A DNA stretch of 64,000 nucleotides from contig OY770025.1 in assembly GCA_963669435.1 (NCBI GenBank), positions 992,001 to 1,056,000 of the forward strand. Reading direction: 5' to 3'. The notes beneath the pieces were generated by a model. That model searched no databases, was not told the DNA's origin, and was given only the letters and a program-made list of their open reading frames with translations. Shown piece after piece: positions 33,114 through 40,786 of this stretch. A program made the position numbers and the translations under genes. This DNA comes from CALJFL01 sp963669435 (GTDB taxonomy: Bacteria; Pseudomonadota; Gammaproteobacteria; Pseudomonadales; Halieaceae). Within the stretch, counting starts at the first letter, position 1. The number at the start of each line of letters is the position of its first letter.

Positions 33114-33130
33114 AGCTCGATCAAGCAACG

Positions 33131-33217
33131 TAACGCCTTGCTTTGGGGCCGCAGTGTAGGCGCGAAGCGCTGGAACGGAGGTCCCAGCCGCATAGCGGCG
33201 ACAACAGCACCTTGTTA
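33131..33217 (-). repeat. attC (singleton type)
   Basis: TAACGCCTTGCTTTGGGG...GCACCTTGTTA. Confidence 0.86.
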
Positions 33218-33229
33218 TGTGTTTTGCTA

Positions 33230-33541
33230 TTAAGTTGCATTTAGATAGGCCGCCCCTGTATATGCGCCAGACACAAAACAAATTACAAAGACAAAAAGGC
33301 TAACTACTGAAACCGATAACATTAGCCACTTTTGGTTACTGATATAGTAGATACATAGCAAGACGACAATGGCCGAGAAAGCGCTACCAATTAGAATTAG
33401 TAAAATTTCTCTATCGAGCATTGTGCGAACGTCAATTTGCCCGGATGAAAGTTGGTTCAAATCAAACGCAGAAACTAGCACTAGAGTAATTCCCATGACT
33501 CCTGGCATGCAGGGCAGCAAGTATTTCCGTGCCCGGCTCAT
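33230..33541 (-). CDS. Three-helix membrane protein (cassette)
   Basis: 103 residues; helices about 8-28, 43-66 and 72-95; basic start (MSRARKYLL). The family is unknown. Confidence 0.57.
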   Translation of the reverse strand: MSRARKYLLPCMPGVMGITLVLVSAFDLNQLSSGQIDVRTMLDREILLILIGSAFSAIVVLLCIYYISNQKWLMLSVSVVSLFVFVICFVSGAYTGAAYLNAT

Positions 33542-33547
33542 GACACA

Positions 33548-33631
33548 TTACGCCCGCGGCACCGGCCGAGTGACCGCGCAGCGGTTGCGAGGTCCAGCCC
33601 ACGTAGAGGGCGGTGGTGCCCGCACTTGTTA
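33548..33631 (-). repeat. attC (type A, variant core)
   Basis: The left end is TTACGCC rather than TAACGCC; the right end is normal. Tests tolerance of the integrase for this base. Confidence 0.85.
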
Positions 33632-33928
33632 TAGCTTGAGGTGTTCATCGACAGGCCCGCCATAGATCACTATCGAAAATTTATTCTCAAGAGCATAATT
33701 AAAGGCCTCCCTCGTAGTTTCATTTTCGATTACTTGATTGTTAGATACTAACTTGGTTTCTCGCACATCTATTTCGTTCCATCCTGAATCACCCATGAAA
33801 CAACCGATGTCTTCGATCGCCTCATCTAAATCATCGACAATGGAAAATAGATTAAACTCATACCTCGCACCCTGGATGTGATACCCATCACTTTCCATAT
33901 ATTCGGCAGTCCCAGTTAGAACAAGCAT
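33629..33928 (-). CDS. Soluble acidic protein of unknown function (cassette)
   Basis: 99 residues, alpha/beta: GYHIQGARYEFNLFSIVDDLDEAIEDIGCFMG then an EFINETTREAF-like helix and FSIVIYGGPVDEHLKL. No signal peptide. Stops on the attC TAA. The family is unknown. Confidence 0.6.
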   Translation of the reverse strand: MLVLTGTAEYMESDGYHIQGARYEFNLFSIVDDLDEAIEDIGCFMGDSGWNEIDVRETKLVSNNQVIENETTREAFNYALENKFSIVIYGGPVDEHLKL

Positions 33929-33946
33929 CTAGTTCTCGAGGAGCTA

Positions 33947-34021
33947 TAACGCCGCCATAAAAGGCGAGCAACTTGTTGCGAGTCCAGCGCACAAAGTGCG
34001 CGATTTTTGATGGCCTTGTTA
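33947..34021 (-). repeat. attC (type G-related)
   Basis: TAACGCCGCCATAAAAGG...TGGCCTTGTTA. Confidence 0.87.
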
Positions 34022-34441
34022 GGCTTTGATTTTGGCACTGGCTCTCTCCGCCTGAACAGCTATGACTGCGCCAGACATAAAGTCTATTGCCGTGAGCCAC
34101 TGAGGCTCAGCCTTTTGATTTGGTTCTACCATAATGACACCCTCAGCCCATGCTTCATCTACCCAGTAACCAATAGAGTTGATACAGTCATCTTCCGTGA
34201 AGGGAACCTCAGAATCTCGCGGCATAAACCGGAATTCACTAACATCACTGAATTCGACTTTCAGAGCTTTTGGCGTTTCAGAAACCACCCAATCTCCATT
34301 TGAACGCTCCCAACGTAATACAACTTTACGCTCTGAGACCGAGTACTCCATGCTCTTGAAATCAAAATTATTGTGCAAGTCTAACTCGTAGTCATCTTGC
34401 ACAAGATAGATGCCCTCAACTATTTCGTAGTCTCGATTCAT
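34019..34441 (-). CDS. Soluble protein of unknown function (cassette)
   Basis: 140 residues, beta-rich: YEIVEGIYLVQDDYELDLH, RKVVLRWERSNGDWVVSE, then VPFTEDDCINSIGYWVDEAW. Acidic, with no membrane segment. Stops on the attC TAA. The family is unknown. Confidence 0.6.
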   Translation of the reverse strand: MNRDYEIVEGIYLVQDDYELDLHNNFDFKSMEYSVSERKVVLRWERSNGDWVVSETPKALKVEFSDVSEFRFMPRDSEVPFTEDDCINSIGYWVDEAWAEGVIMVEPNQKAEPQWLTAIDFMSGAVIAVQAERASAKIKA

Positions 34442-34448
34442 AAGAGCC

Positions 34449-34532
34449 TAACGCCCACGGCAGCGAGCGCATGAACCGCGCAGCGGTTTGGGCGTCCGGC
34501 GACCGAAGGGAGCGCACTGCCCGTACTTGTTA
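34449..34532 (-). repeat. attC (type E)
   Basis: TAACGCCCACGGCAGCGAG...CGTACTTGTTA. Confidence 0.88.
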
Positions 34533-34550
34533 CGTGTAGGTTTAAGCACC

Positions 34551-34754
34551 TTAGCTGAGCACCCCATTTATAATGCTGTATGTTGTAAATATTAGGTAGA
34601 CCCATGAGACAGCACGTATATACGATGCCTTTTCCGCCAAAAAGCCAAACTCGAAATAGCCCACAAACGTATTTTCGATTTTGTCTGCTCCGTTTAAAAA
34701 GATTACCCATAAGCAAAACAGTGTGCTTAACAGTATAGCTATTGCTGATATCAA
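34551..34754 (-). CDS. Two-helix membrane miniprotein (cassette)
   Basis: About 67 residues with a TTG start at 34754 and no alternative ATG. Helices at about 2-20 and 44-63; the middle is NGADKIENTFVGYFEFG. The start is doubtful; the family is unknown. Confidence 0.45.
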   Translation of the reverse strand: MISAIAILLSTLFCLWVIFLNGADKIENTFVGYFEFGFLAEKASYIRAVSWVYLIFTTYSIINGVLS

Positions 34755-34760
34755 AACACG

Positions 34761-34847
34761 TAACGCCTTGCTAAACGGCAGACAAACCGAAGGTTTGGCT
34801 GTCCGGTGGAGGGCCAGAGGCCCGGAACGAATTTGAGCGACTTGTTA
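34761..34847 (-). repeat. attC (type B)
   Basis: Same as 27566. Confidence 0.9.
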
Positions 34848-35066
34848 TTGGGCACCATTGGTAGACTTGACTCGAATTTCCGAAACACATTTTTTTCCAC
34901 AAACGGCACACTCTCCTTCAATGTACTTCTTTCCACCTTCATTAAAGAGTTGTGGATTTCGAATTCCTAAATCAGCTTTTGAACAGTTGTTGCACCATGT
35001 GTTTCTAATGAAGAATTCTAAATCGGCCGAATCCAACGAAACCGTGTCCAAAGGCTCTCTACTCAT
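34845..35066 (-). CDS. Zinc-ribbon miniprotein, copy 2 (duplicated cassette)
   Basis: 73 residues, identical by eye to 27650-27871, including attC. The two copies are 7 kb apart with unrelated neighbours. Perfect identity suggests a recent excision-reintegration or capture event. Confidence 0.65.
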   Translation of the reverse strand: MSREPLDTVSLDSADLEFFIRNTWCNNCSKADLGIRNPQLFNEGGKKYIEGECAVCGKKCVSEIRVKSTNGAQ

Positions 35067-35080
35067 CTCCTGGTGCCCTA

Positions 35081-35134
35081 TAACGCCCACGTAAAGTGCG
35101 CGCTGTAAGCGCGTCACATTTCACGTGCTTGTTA
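35081..35134 (-). repeat. attC (type D)
   Basis: TAACGCCCACGTAAAG...CGTGCTTGTTA; closes repeated cassette family 1, copy C. Confidence 0.88.
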
Positions 35135-35377
35135 CTGCAGCGGCAAGCCCCAACGATGAACGTGCCAACGACCCGGAGCGAACGCGAAGGAGAGGCCAAG
35201 AACGGCGTGCCTGTTGTATAGGATGAGAACGCTGAAGCACCGTTTGCACCGGATATGTGCTGAAGGAACGAAGCTGATTTGTTCAAAGCTGGCACCCTCC
35301 CTGATGCTGGAAACCTGACAATTACTACTCTACTCCAAATTCACTGCAAGCCAAATCAAAAAGACCGTTCCGCTCTG
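35135..35377 (-). other. Repeated atypical cassette, family 1 copy C
   Basis: The most diverged of three copies, and the only one with a type D attC rather than type K. The frame begins PALNKSASFLQHISGANG, keeps the same length, and again reads through the attC (stop at 35059). Replacement of the attC while the body is kept suggests recombination between body and attC, or independent attC acquisition. Confidence 0.5.
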
Positions 35378-35461
35378 TAACGCCTTGCTAAGCGGCGGCC
35401 TGCGGCGAATGCCGCGTTTAGGCCGTCCGGCGCCGAAGGCGCATACTTGAGCAACTTGTTA
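35378..35461 (-). repeat. attC (type L)
   Basis: TAACGCCTTGCTAAGCGG...GCAACTTGTTA. Confidence 0.88.
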
Positions 35462-35480
35462 TAAGGCCCTTGCACCATAG

Positions 35481-35762
35481 CTAATTATTCATTTCTTTTG
35501 CGCGATCATAGCAAGCACCGCAAAGCAGTGTGACCCCGGCGAATTCTTCGGATTCATCGTTCCACTCGCCGCCAGTGCTATTTATTTTGTCTTCGCAAGC
35601 ACTGCACCATGAATCGGGGCGCTCATCTCCAGGCTCTGGTGCTGCGGACCAAAACCCTCTTGGCTCTCCGTCGCGAAGGCTTTGCACAACATGCTGACAT
35701 ACATACGTAGCCTGCTGCTTTCCGTGGGTACAACACTCAACGTATTGTTCTTCATCGCTCAT
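35481..35762 (-). CDS. Cys-rich conserved hypothetical protein (cassette)
   Basis: 93 residues: VECCTHGKQQATYVCQHVVQ at 8-27 and SWCSACEDKIN plus LLCGACYDRAKE later, i.e. two Cys-rich metal-binding clusters. I believe this belongs to a widespread uncharacterised family that begins with YVxCxxHGxxxATYVCxH. Its function is unknown. Confidence 0.68.
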   Translation of the reverse strand: MSDEEQYVECCTHGKQQATYVCQHVVQSLRDGEPRGFWSAAPEPGDERPDSWCSACEDKINSTGGEWNDESEEFAGVTLLCGACYDRAKEMNN

Positions 35763-35777
35763 ACCTGTGAAGCCTTA

Positions 35778-35864
35778 TAACGCCGTGGTAAACGGCCGCG
35801 AAACCGAAGGTTGCGCGGTCCGGTGGCGCCGCTTTTTGGCGACACGAATCTCACCACCTTGTTA
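35778..35864 (-). repeat. attC (type C)
   Basis: TAACGCCGTGGTAAACGG...CCACCTTGTTA. Confidence 0.9.
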
Positions 35865-36143
35865 GATTGCCGCGTCATGCTCAGCTTCCGACGCCAGTTT
35901 GAATAAAAAATATGGGGTGAGTGGCCAGAACAAAAAACAAATGATGAGTCGGCGCCGTTGACCAAGTAAGTGCAGCTTTTGCAGGGCATAGAACCACGGG
36001 CCAATACCTCCAGTCAAAAGAGCAACCCCAACGATCATAGTAATCAGACGATTCTCAAGGGCCGGATCAGACAGCACCAACTCGAATACTGGAATCCATG
36101 CCAAAACCACCAACAGGCTTACATAGGCGAGAATGCGCGTCAC
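35862..36143 (-). CDS. Three-helix membrane protein (cassette)
   Basis: 93 residues; helices about 4-24, 33-52 and 66-82, basic loop GQRRRL. Stops on the attC TAA. The family is unknown. Confidence 0.57.
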   Translation of the reverse strand: MTRILAYVSLLVVLAWIPVFELVLSDPALENRLITMIVGVALLTGGIGPWFYALQKLHLLGQRRRLIICFLFWPLTPYFLFKLASEAEHDAAI

Positions 36144-36153
36144 GGCGGCTATC

Positions 36154-36240
36154 TAACGCCGTGGTAAACGGCCGCGAAACCGAAGGTTGAGCGGTCCGGT
36201 GGCGCCGCTTTTCGGCGACACGAATTTCACCACCTTGTTA
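36154..36240 (-). repeat. attC (type C)
   Basis: Near-identical to 35778; consecutive cassettes share this type. Confidence 0.9.
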
Positions 36241-36579
36241 TGTGTTGATGCTAATTTCATTACATTTAAATGAGATGGAGCCTCCAGGGCTACCACCGAA
36301 GTCGAACATAACGTTATAGACCCCACTCTCGTCTTTCGACAAATCGAAACCCCAGGATAGCAAGGTACCAATATGCCTTGCCCCCCAGTCGAGGTCGATT
36401 TTCAAGTTTGTGGCCCACTCTGCCACCAAGTTAAGATGCTTTGGAAAGTCTTTATACGACGAGTGCATCCTAATTTTGAGTTCCAAGTCTTTCCCATCAT
36501 TTCGCCACCGAATTCCATCTAGTGATACGTCACTGAGTGGCATCCCCGAGAGTTCCAATCCTTCGATCAGAGTACGCAT
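36238..36579 (-). CDS. Soluble protein of unknown function (cassette)
   Basis: 113 residues, beta-rich: DGIRWRNDGKDLELKIRMHSS, LDWGARHIGTLLSWGFDLS, VMFDFGGSPGGSISFKC. Resembles small lectin-like or immunity-type folds, but I cannot assign a family. Stops on the attC TAA. Confidence 0.58.
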   Translation of the reverse strand: MRTLIEGLELSGMPLSDVSLDGIRWRNDGKDLELKIRMHSSYKDFPKHLNLVAEWATNLKIDLDWGARHIGTLLSWGFDLSKDESGVYNVMFDFGGSPGGSISFKCNEISINT

Positions 36580-36592
36580 GTTGATTTACACA

Positions 36593-36679
36593 TAACGCCT
36601 TGCTAAGAGGCAGACAAACCGAAGGTTTGGCTGTCCTGCGGAGGGCCAAGGGCCCGCAGCGCACTTGAGCAACTTGTTA
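36593..36679 (-). repeat. attC (type B)
   Basis: TAACGCCTTGCTAAGAGG...GCAACTTGTTA. Confidence 0.89.
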
Positions 36680-36700
36680 TTGGGCCGGCTCGCGCTATGC

Positions 36701-36904
36701 CTAGATTTCAGAGTAACCATACATGGCCGGATTGTTGAGAATAGTCATAACTGTTTCAGTAGCAGCTTCTATTGGAAGTTCGGTTTGTTGCAAAATGGAT
36801 ATGGCCAACGCTTTGTCATTTGCTGATATAGCAACATGGAACTGATCAATTAGTCCAGCGTGGTATAGCCGCTCGTTTACTGTCATGCCTGCATACTCAA
36901 CCAT
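36701..36904 (-). CDS. Helical miniprotein of unknown function (cassette)
   Basis: 67 residues (ATG 36904, or ATG six codons later). Helical: NERLYHAGLIDQFHVAISANDKALAISILQQ and ATETVMTILNNPAMYG. Soluble. The family is unknown. Confidence 0.55.
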   Translation of the reverse strand: MVEYAGMTVNERLYHAGLIDQFHVAISANDKALAISILQQTELPIEAATETVMTILNNPAMYGYSEI

Positions 36905-36922
36905 AGCTATACGAAGGCCCTA

Positions 36923-37006
36923 TAACGCCCACAGCACAGGCCGGAAAACCGCGTAGCGGTTTGGAGGTCCAGGCCACGAAGTGGCCGATTGTGCCTGCGC
37001 TTGTTA
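36923..37006 (-). repeat. attC (type I)
   Basis: TAACGCCCACAGCACAGG...TGCGCTTGTTA; same as 41035. Confidence 0.9.
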
Positions 37007-37249
37007 TTGGGCCGGTGATTCATATGTATTGGAACCGACGTATTGGATAAACCTATTGCGAATCTCTCTGCACCACCTTAGCTCGTAATCAGGGTTAAGA
37101 CCTTCTGCTGCAACTACAGCTCGCGCAAATGCATCTGCATTCCATGAAGGCTCCGAAACAATTTGCTCTTTTATTTCGAGCGGCAAACAAAAACCCAATT
37201 CAGTACCGAGGTTTTCAAGTAGATCAATGATAGGGTTCTTGGACAGCAT
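37004..37249 (-). CDS. Soluble helical protein, copy 1 (duplicated cassette)
   Basis: 81 residues: LLENLGTELGFCLPLEIKEQIV, AFARAVVAAEGLNPDYELRW and REIRNRFIQYVG. Identical by eye to 41116-41361 with the same attC. Stops on the attC TAA. The family is unknown. Confidence 0.6.
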   Translation of the reverse strand: MLSKNPIIDLLENLGTELGFCLPLEIKEQIVSEPSWNADAFARAVVAAEGLNPDYELRWCREIRNRFIQYVGSNTYESPAQ

Positions 37250-37262
37250 TCCATTAGGACCT

Positions 37263-37345
37263 ATAACGCTTCAAGCTGGGGCGGCGGAACCGCGCAGCGG
37301 TTGTGCCGTCCCGGCGCGAAGCGCCTTTACAGCCTTGACTTGTTA
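37263..37345 (-). repeat. attC (type J)
   Basis: TAACGCTTCAAGCTGGGG...TGACTTGTTA. Confidence 0.88.
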
Positions 37346-37350
37346 TTGGG

Positions 37351-37809
37351 CTAGTCAAGGAGGGCACTAGAATTAACGTTGAAATAGTAGATTTCAAACC
37401 TATCGCCCAAATCTAACAGCCGAATGGTGATCAGCGCGGGTCCGTATTCGTACTGCGCATCGATGGTGTACGTCACAATTGTGCTTGTGCCCTCACCGAC
37501 AGAGGCTCCTGCAGACACTTGTAGAAACTTAGGATCGTCCATCGAGAGGAGGTCGCCCAACTTCGAAAGAAAATCGAGCAATTTCTCCAGATCCTCCTCA
37601 CTCACCTCTTCTAGCGCCTGAGCGGCAAAAAGCGACCTCGCCGAAGGAGCGTCCCACTCCGAGAGAATTGGAACTACGCGCTCTATGTATGGCACTGCAG
37701 TTTTGGAGTATTGGGCTTGCTTGTAGGTTGTGAGAGCCAAAATTGCGCCGAACAGCACAACAATGACAAGAAGAATCCCACCAAGCCATTTAAGAATTCG
37801 CTTGATCAT
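37351..37809 (-). CDS. Membrane-anchored protein of unknown function (cassette)
   Basis: 152 residues: N-terminal anchor (about 9-28), then a helical section SARSLFAAQALEEVSEEDLEKLLDF and strands TSTIVTYTIDAQYEYGPALI and DRFEIYYFNVNSS. Looks like an anchored extracytoplasmic domain of the DUF4864/NTF2-like kind; this is only a guess. Confidence 0.6.
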   Translation of the reverse strand: MIKRILKWLGGILLVIVVLFGAILALTTYKQAQYSKTAVPYIERVVPILSEWDAPSARSLFAAQALEEVSEEDLEKLLDFLSKLGDLLSMDDPKFLQVSAGASVGEGTSTIVTYTIDAQYEYGPALITIRLLDLGDRFEIYYFNVNSSALLD

Positions 37810-37827
37810 AGTCTTGCTCGAGCCCTA

Positions 37828-37914
37828 TAACGCCCTGGTAAGAGGCAGACAAACCAACGGTTTGGCTGTCCTACGCAGCCCCGCAGGGGCGGAGTGAACT
37901 TGACCAGCTTGTTA
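37828..37914 (-). repeat. attC (type B-related)
   Basis: TAACGCCCTGGTAAGAGG...CCAGCTTGTTA. Confidence 0.88.
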
Positions 37915-38205
37915 TGTGTTTTGTTCTTCATTTGACTGGTAGTTCTCGGAAATTTCTATTGCTCTGGTGAAATCGGCTAACGAATCGAACACAACATAGT
38001 TGCGGACAAGCTCCCAAGCTATAGCCCCGGTTTTGTTTGTATCCCATCCGGATTCAGATGAACCTGAAGGGATAGTGCCAACTAGAAAGAGCCTGCCTGC
38101 TTGATTCTCAAATTTGGGATCGAACAAATCATGGCTACTTTCGGAATCTATAATCCGTAGGGATAGGCACTTACCTGAAAAGTTTGGGAACTCATTGTCA
38201 CTCAT
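37912..38205 (-). CDS. Soluble protein of unknown function (cassette)
   Basis: 97 residues: CLSLRIIDSESSHDLFDPKFENQAGRLFLVG, GAIAWELVRNYVVFDSLADF. Mixed alpha/beta, acidic. Stops on the attC TAA. The family is unknown. Confidence 0.58.
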   Translation of the reverse strand: MSDNEFPNFSGKCLSLRIIDSESSHDLFDPKFENQAGRLFLVGTIPSGSSESGWDTNKTGAIAWELVRNYVVFDSLADFTRAIEISENYQSNEEQNT

Positions 38206-38224
38206 GTGTCATTCCTTTTACACA

Positions 38225-38305
38225 TAACGCCCACATTTGGGGCGCAAAACCGCGCAGCGGTTTAGCGTCCCAGCAGCCGTAGGCTGCGACAACATGTTCT
38301 TGTTA
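38225..38305 (-). repeat. attC (type K-related)
   Basis: TAACGCCCACATTTGGGG...TGTTCTTGTTA. Confidence 0.88.
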
Positions 38306-38647
38306 TGTGGCATTGGTGCTTACCCGGACAAGTGTTGTACGGAGCAGAGTGACCAATACCGCAATGGCGGTATTAAAAACTAGTGACCACTCGCCGTACC
38401 AGTGAATAATTCGTTCTGAGAAAACACTACAGATTAGAACGCTTTTATCGTTACAGCCACCGAAGGGCATGTATACAAAAACGGCGTAGAGCACGCTAAG
38501 TGTGACAGCTACCACCACAGACAGATAACCCAGAGTTAGAAACGTCTTGGTTTGAATTTGAATCGAGAACAACCGAGCAAGGCCAAGGAAAATGACAGGC
38601 CAGGAGATGAGAGCAACAAACAGAGCTAAGTCGGGCGTTAGTCGCAA
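38303..38647 (-). CDS. Three-helix membrane protein (cassette)
   Basis: 114 residues; helices about 7-26, 36-59 and 88-104; a Cys pair in the loop (GGCNDKSVLICSV). Stops on the attC TAA. The family is unknown. Confidence 0.57.
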   Translation of the reverse strand: MRLTPDLALFVALISWPVIFLGLARLFSIQIQTKTFLTLGYLSVVVAVTLSVLYAVFVYMPFGGCNDKSVLICSVFSERIIHWYGEWSLVFNTAIAVLVTLLRTTLVRVSTNAT

Positions 38648-38666
38648 GATAATCTCCTAAGCCACA

Positions 38667-38747
38667 TAACGCCTGTGGCAGCGGCGCACTAACCGCGTAG
38701 CGGTTTGGGCGTCCGGCCCCAAAGGGGCGTACTGCCCACACTTGTTA
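38667..38747 (-). repeat. attC (type E)
   Basis: TAACGCCTGTGGCAGCGG...CACACTTGTTA. Confidence 0.88.
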
Positions 38748-38775
38748 TTGGGCACTGACTCACGGCACCTACGGC

Positions 38776-39027
38776 TCACTCTGAATACCCACTATCTTGT
38801 GGCCCTTCGCCGAAATCTCGTCTTCTCTCGTAGGGAATATCTACAATTAGATTCCGAGCAATGACCCATACAACTATGCCTCCAAACACTGGGATCACCC
38901 ATACTACTAGAGCCTGGAGAGCTTTTTGGGATGAAGTAAACTGCTCAAGGCGGAAGACGTAGACTGAGATAAGAATATTAAGCACTAGAATAGCCAATAC
39001 CCCTGCCCAAATATGGATCTCGCTCAT
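38776..39027 (-). CDS. PLDc_N-like two-helix membrane protein (cassette)
   Basis: 83 residues. A helix (7-26), then SSQKALQALVVWVIPVFGGIVVWVIAR, the Q-K-A-x-W...P-x-x-G helix resembling the PLDc_N domain that anchors some phospholipase-D-like proteins. It is a stand-alone anchor here. Confidence 0.55.
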   Translation of the reverse strand: MSEIHIWAGVLAILVLNILISVYVFRLEQFTSSQKALQALVVWVIPVFGGIVVWVIARNLIVDIPYERRRDFGEGPQDSGYSE

Positions 39028-39045
39028 GTGTTCGCCAGTGCCCTA

Positions 39046-39114
39046 TAACGCTTCAAGCAGGGGCCGCTGTTAAGCGGTCCCGGCCCGTAGGGCCCTTGCT
39101 GCCTTGACTTGTTA
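39046..39114 (-). repeat. attC (type J)
   Basis: TAACGCTTCAAGCAGGGG...TGACTTGTTA. Confidence 0.88.
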
Positions 39115-39489
39115 ATGGGACGTACCATTTATGATCAGCGCAACAGCAACTAAGCCAAAAAACACAAGAAAGAAAACATAGAACATCGCCTTTCCTCGGG
39201 ACACCTCTTGCTCGGTGAGTGGCTCTAAGTTTGCAAACATTAAAACAACGATTTCGACTACAGTGTACCCAACAACACCAGCCGCAACTGGAACCCAGCT
39301 TGTGTAATACAGGCAAGCCAATAATGAAACACCCAGAATCATCTGAGCCAATATTCCTCTAGCAAAAAACGCCCCTGAAGGAACCGCCGATGCCTTCCCG
39401 CAGGCGGAGCAAATTGCTGGAACAGCTGCTCTGGACCGAATCTTAGCCAAGGCGCCAACGCCGTCCCTGCCGCAGTGTGGGCAGATCAT
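39112..39489 (-). CDS. Zinc ribbon plus three-helix membrane protein (cassette)
   Basis: 125 residues: N-terminal ribbon CPHCGRDGVGALAKIR ... CSACGKAS (residues 3-33), then helices about 43-60, 66-85 and 102-121. Stops on the attC TAA. Fourth member of the ribbon-plus-membrane plan in this array. Confidence 0.67.
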   Translation of the reverse strand: MICPHCGRDGVGALAKIRSRAAVPAICSACGKASAVPSGAFFARGILAQMILGVSLLACLYYTSWVPVAAGVVGYTVVEIVVLMFANLEPLTEQEVSRGKAMFYVFFLVFFGLVAVALIINGTSH

Positions 39490-39498
39490 GAGTCCCTT

Positions 39499-39582
39499 TA
39501 ACGCTTACGGCAGCGGGCGCACAAGCCGCGCAGCGGTTTGGGCGTCCGGCGACCGAAGGGAGCGTACTGCCCGTACTTGTTA
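39499..39582 (-). repeat. attC (type E)
   Basis: TAACGCTTACGGCAGCGG...CGTACTTGTTA. Confidence 0.88.
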
Positions 39583-39900
39583 GGTGGCTTGGCATTCACT
39601 ACAGAGTACCCCGCCATTTTCAAGAACACCTTGCAAAACTGATTGTTTGATAAAGCTCTCAAGTGGCCCGCCTTCGCCGAGAGTAGAAAGCGGAAAGCCA
39701 GCTGTAAGTAGACCACACCTGGAACAGGCAGCAAACGGGTGCTCGCTCGAATAGCCCGAGTGTTCATATTGCTCGAATGACATCCCGAATTCGGAAAGAA
39801 CCTCCGAAAGTTTGGTATTCAGACGAATTAGTTCGTCTTCAGATAGCTCCGTACTATCGCTTAAGCGATGGAAGAAAATGGCGCCAAACTGGGAGTTCAT
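39580..39900 (-). CDS. Soluble zinc-ribbon protein of unknown function (cassette)
   Basis: 106 residues from the ATG at 39900 (MNSQFGAIFFHRLSD). Helical N-terminal half, then ACSRCGLLTAGFPL and a C-terminal VLCSECQAT, together a four-Cys ribbon. Stops on the attC TAA. The family is unknown. Confidence 0.6.
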   Translation of the reverse strand: MNSQFGAIFFHRLSDSTELSEDELIRLNTKLSEVLSEFGMSFEQYEHSGYSSEHPFAACSRCGLLTAGFPLSTLGEGGPLESFIKQSVLQGVLENGGVLCSECQAT

Positions 39901-39909
39901 TCGGCCACC

Positions 39910-39958
39910 TAACGCCAAAGGAACGGGCGGTGAAACCGTCCCGTTGCCTTACTTGTTA
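39910..39958 (-). repeat. attC (short singleton)
   Basis: TAACGCCAAAGGAACGGG...TTACTTGTTA, 49 bp, the shortest in the array. Confidence 0.85.
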
Positions 39959-39966
39959 AGTGTCGA

Positions 39967-40218
39967 CTACGCATAGATTGAATACCCAATTAAACCAGTG
40001 ATTAGACAGGCAATAAACCAGAATAGGCCCTGTTTTCTTATCGCACCATGTTCGGCCGGTAAGACACCCTTGTCGAGGAACCACCAGGGCTGAAGAACTG
40101 CCAGTTGCTGCCCCCAAGTATCGGTTACTGCCAATTTATAGGCGCGCACCCAGGTCGAAAAATAGCCTATCCCTGCAACTATCAGAGTGATCAGTAAGAA
40201 TAGCTTGCCAATATTCAT
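39967..40218 (-). CDS. Two-helix membrane protein (cassette)
   Basis: 83 residues from the ATG at 40218 (MNIGKLFLLITLIVAG); helices about 4-22 and 63-82 and a Trp-rich loop (LQPWWFLDKG). The family is unknown. Confidence 0.57.
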   Translation of the reverse strand: MNIGKLFLLITLIVAGIGYFSTWVRAYKLAVTDTWGQQLAVLQPWWFLDKGVLPAEHGAIRKQGLFWFIACLITGLIGYSIYA

Positions 40219-40227
40219 TGAGACACT

Positions 40228-40311
40228 TAACGCCTGCAGCACCGGCCGAGTGACCGCGCAGCGGTTGCGAGGTCCAGCCCACGCAGTGGGCGGTGGTGGC
40301 TGCTCTTGTTA
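40228..40311 (-). repeat. attC (type A)
   Basis: TAACGCCTGCAGCACCGG...GCTCTTGTTA. Confidence 0.9.
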
Positions 40312-40704
40312 TTGGGCCGGCCTTTCATACGATATACGTGCGATACCAGCACAGCTACACTCCTTAACTCCATACTTGGCCAGAACAATTGCCTCTACCC
40401 TGTCTCCGTTCGATTCTGCTTCAAATCGAAACTTGTATTCATCGCCTTCCGGGTGGAGCTTAGGACTAATATCAGTGAGCGTACGCTCATTCCTAACTAT
40501 GAGAATACTAACATCAGTTAGTTCATCGGTTGAGCATGCTTTCGGTAGTGAAACGGATATGAGATCAGCCTCTGGATGAAGTTTCATTTTGAAGGCTGCG
40601 GAAATCTCTTCATTCCGCTGTCGATCTAATACTGAGCAACTTGATAGTTTGGATTCTGCACCGGTGGACTCACTGAAAAGTAGGAGCGCAACTAAGCATG
40701 ATAT
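40309..40704 (-). CDS. Exported protein without a canonical start codon (cassette)
   Basis: About 131 residues. A clear signal-like segment (SCLVALLLFSESTGAES) is followed by a domain with Cys in LSSCSVL, KACSTDE and KECSCAG. Inside the cassette no ATG, GTG or TTG is in frame before the signal; only ATA (40704) fits, or translation from upstream through the attC. Either the start was damaged or an unusual codon is used. Stops on the attC TAA. Confidence 0.5.
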   Translation of the reverse strand: MSCLVALLLFSESTGAESKLSSCSVLDRQRNEEISAAFKMKLHPEADLISVSLPKACSTDELTDVSILIVRNERTLTDISPKLHPEGDEYKFRFEAESNGDRVEAIVLAKYGVKECSCAGIARISYERPAQ

Positions 40705-40714
40705 AGAGGCCCTA

Positions 40715-40786
40715 TAACGCCTGCAGCAGCGGGCGCGCTGTAAGCGCGTCCGGCGACCGTAGGGAGCGTACTGCCTGCACTTGTTA
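40715..40786 (-). repeat. attC (type H)
   Basis: TAACGCCTGCAGCAGCGG...GCACTTGTTA; same as 42298. Closes repeated cassette family 2, copy A. Confidence 0.9.
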
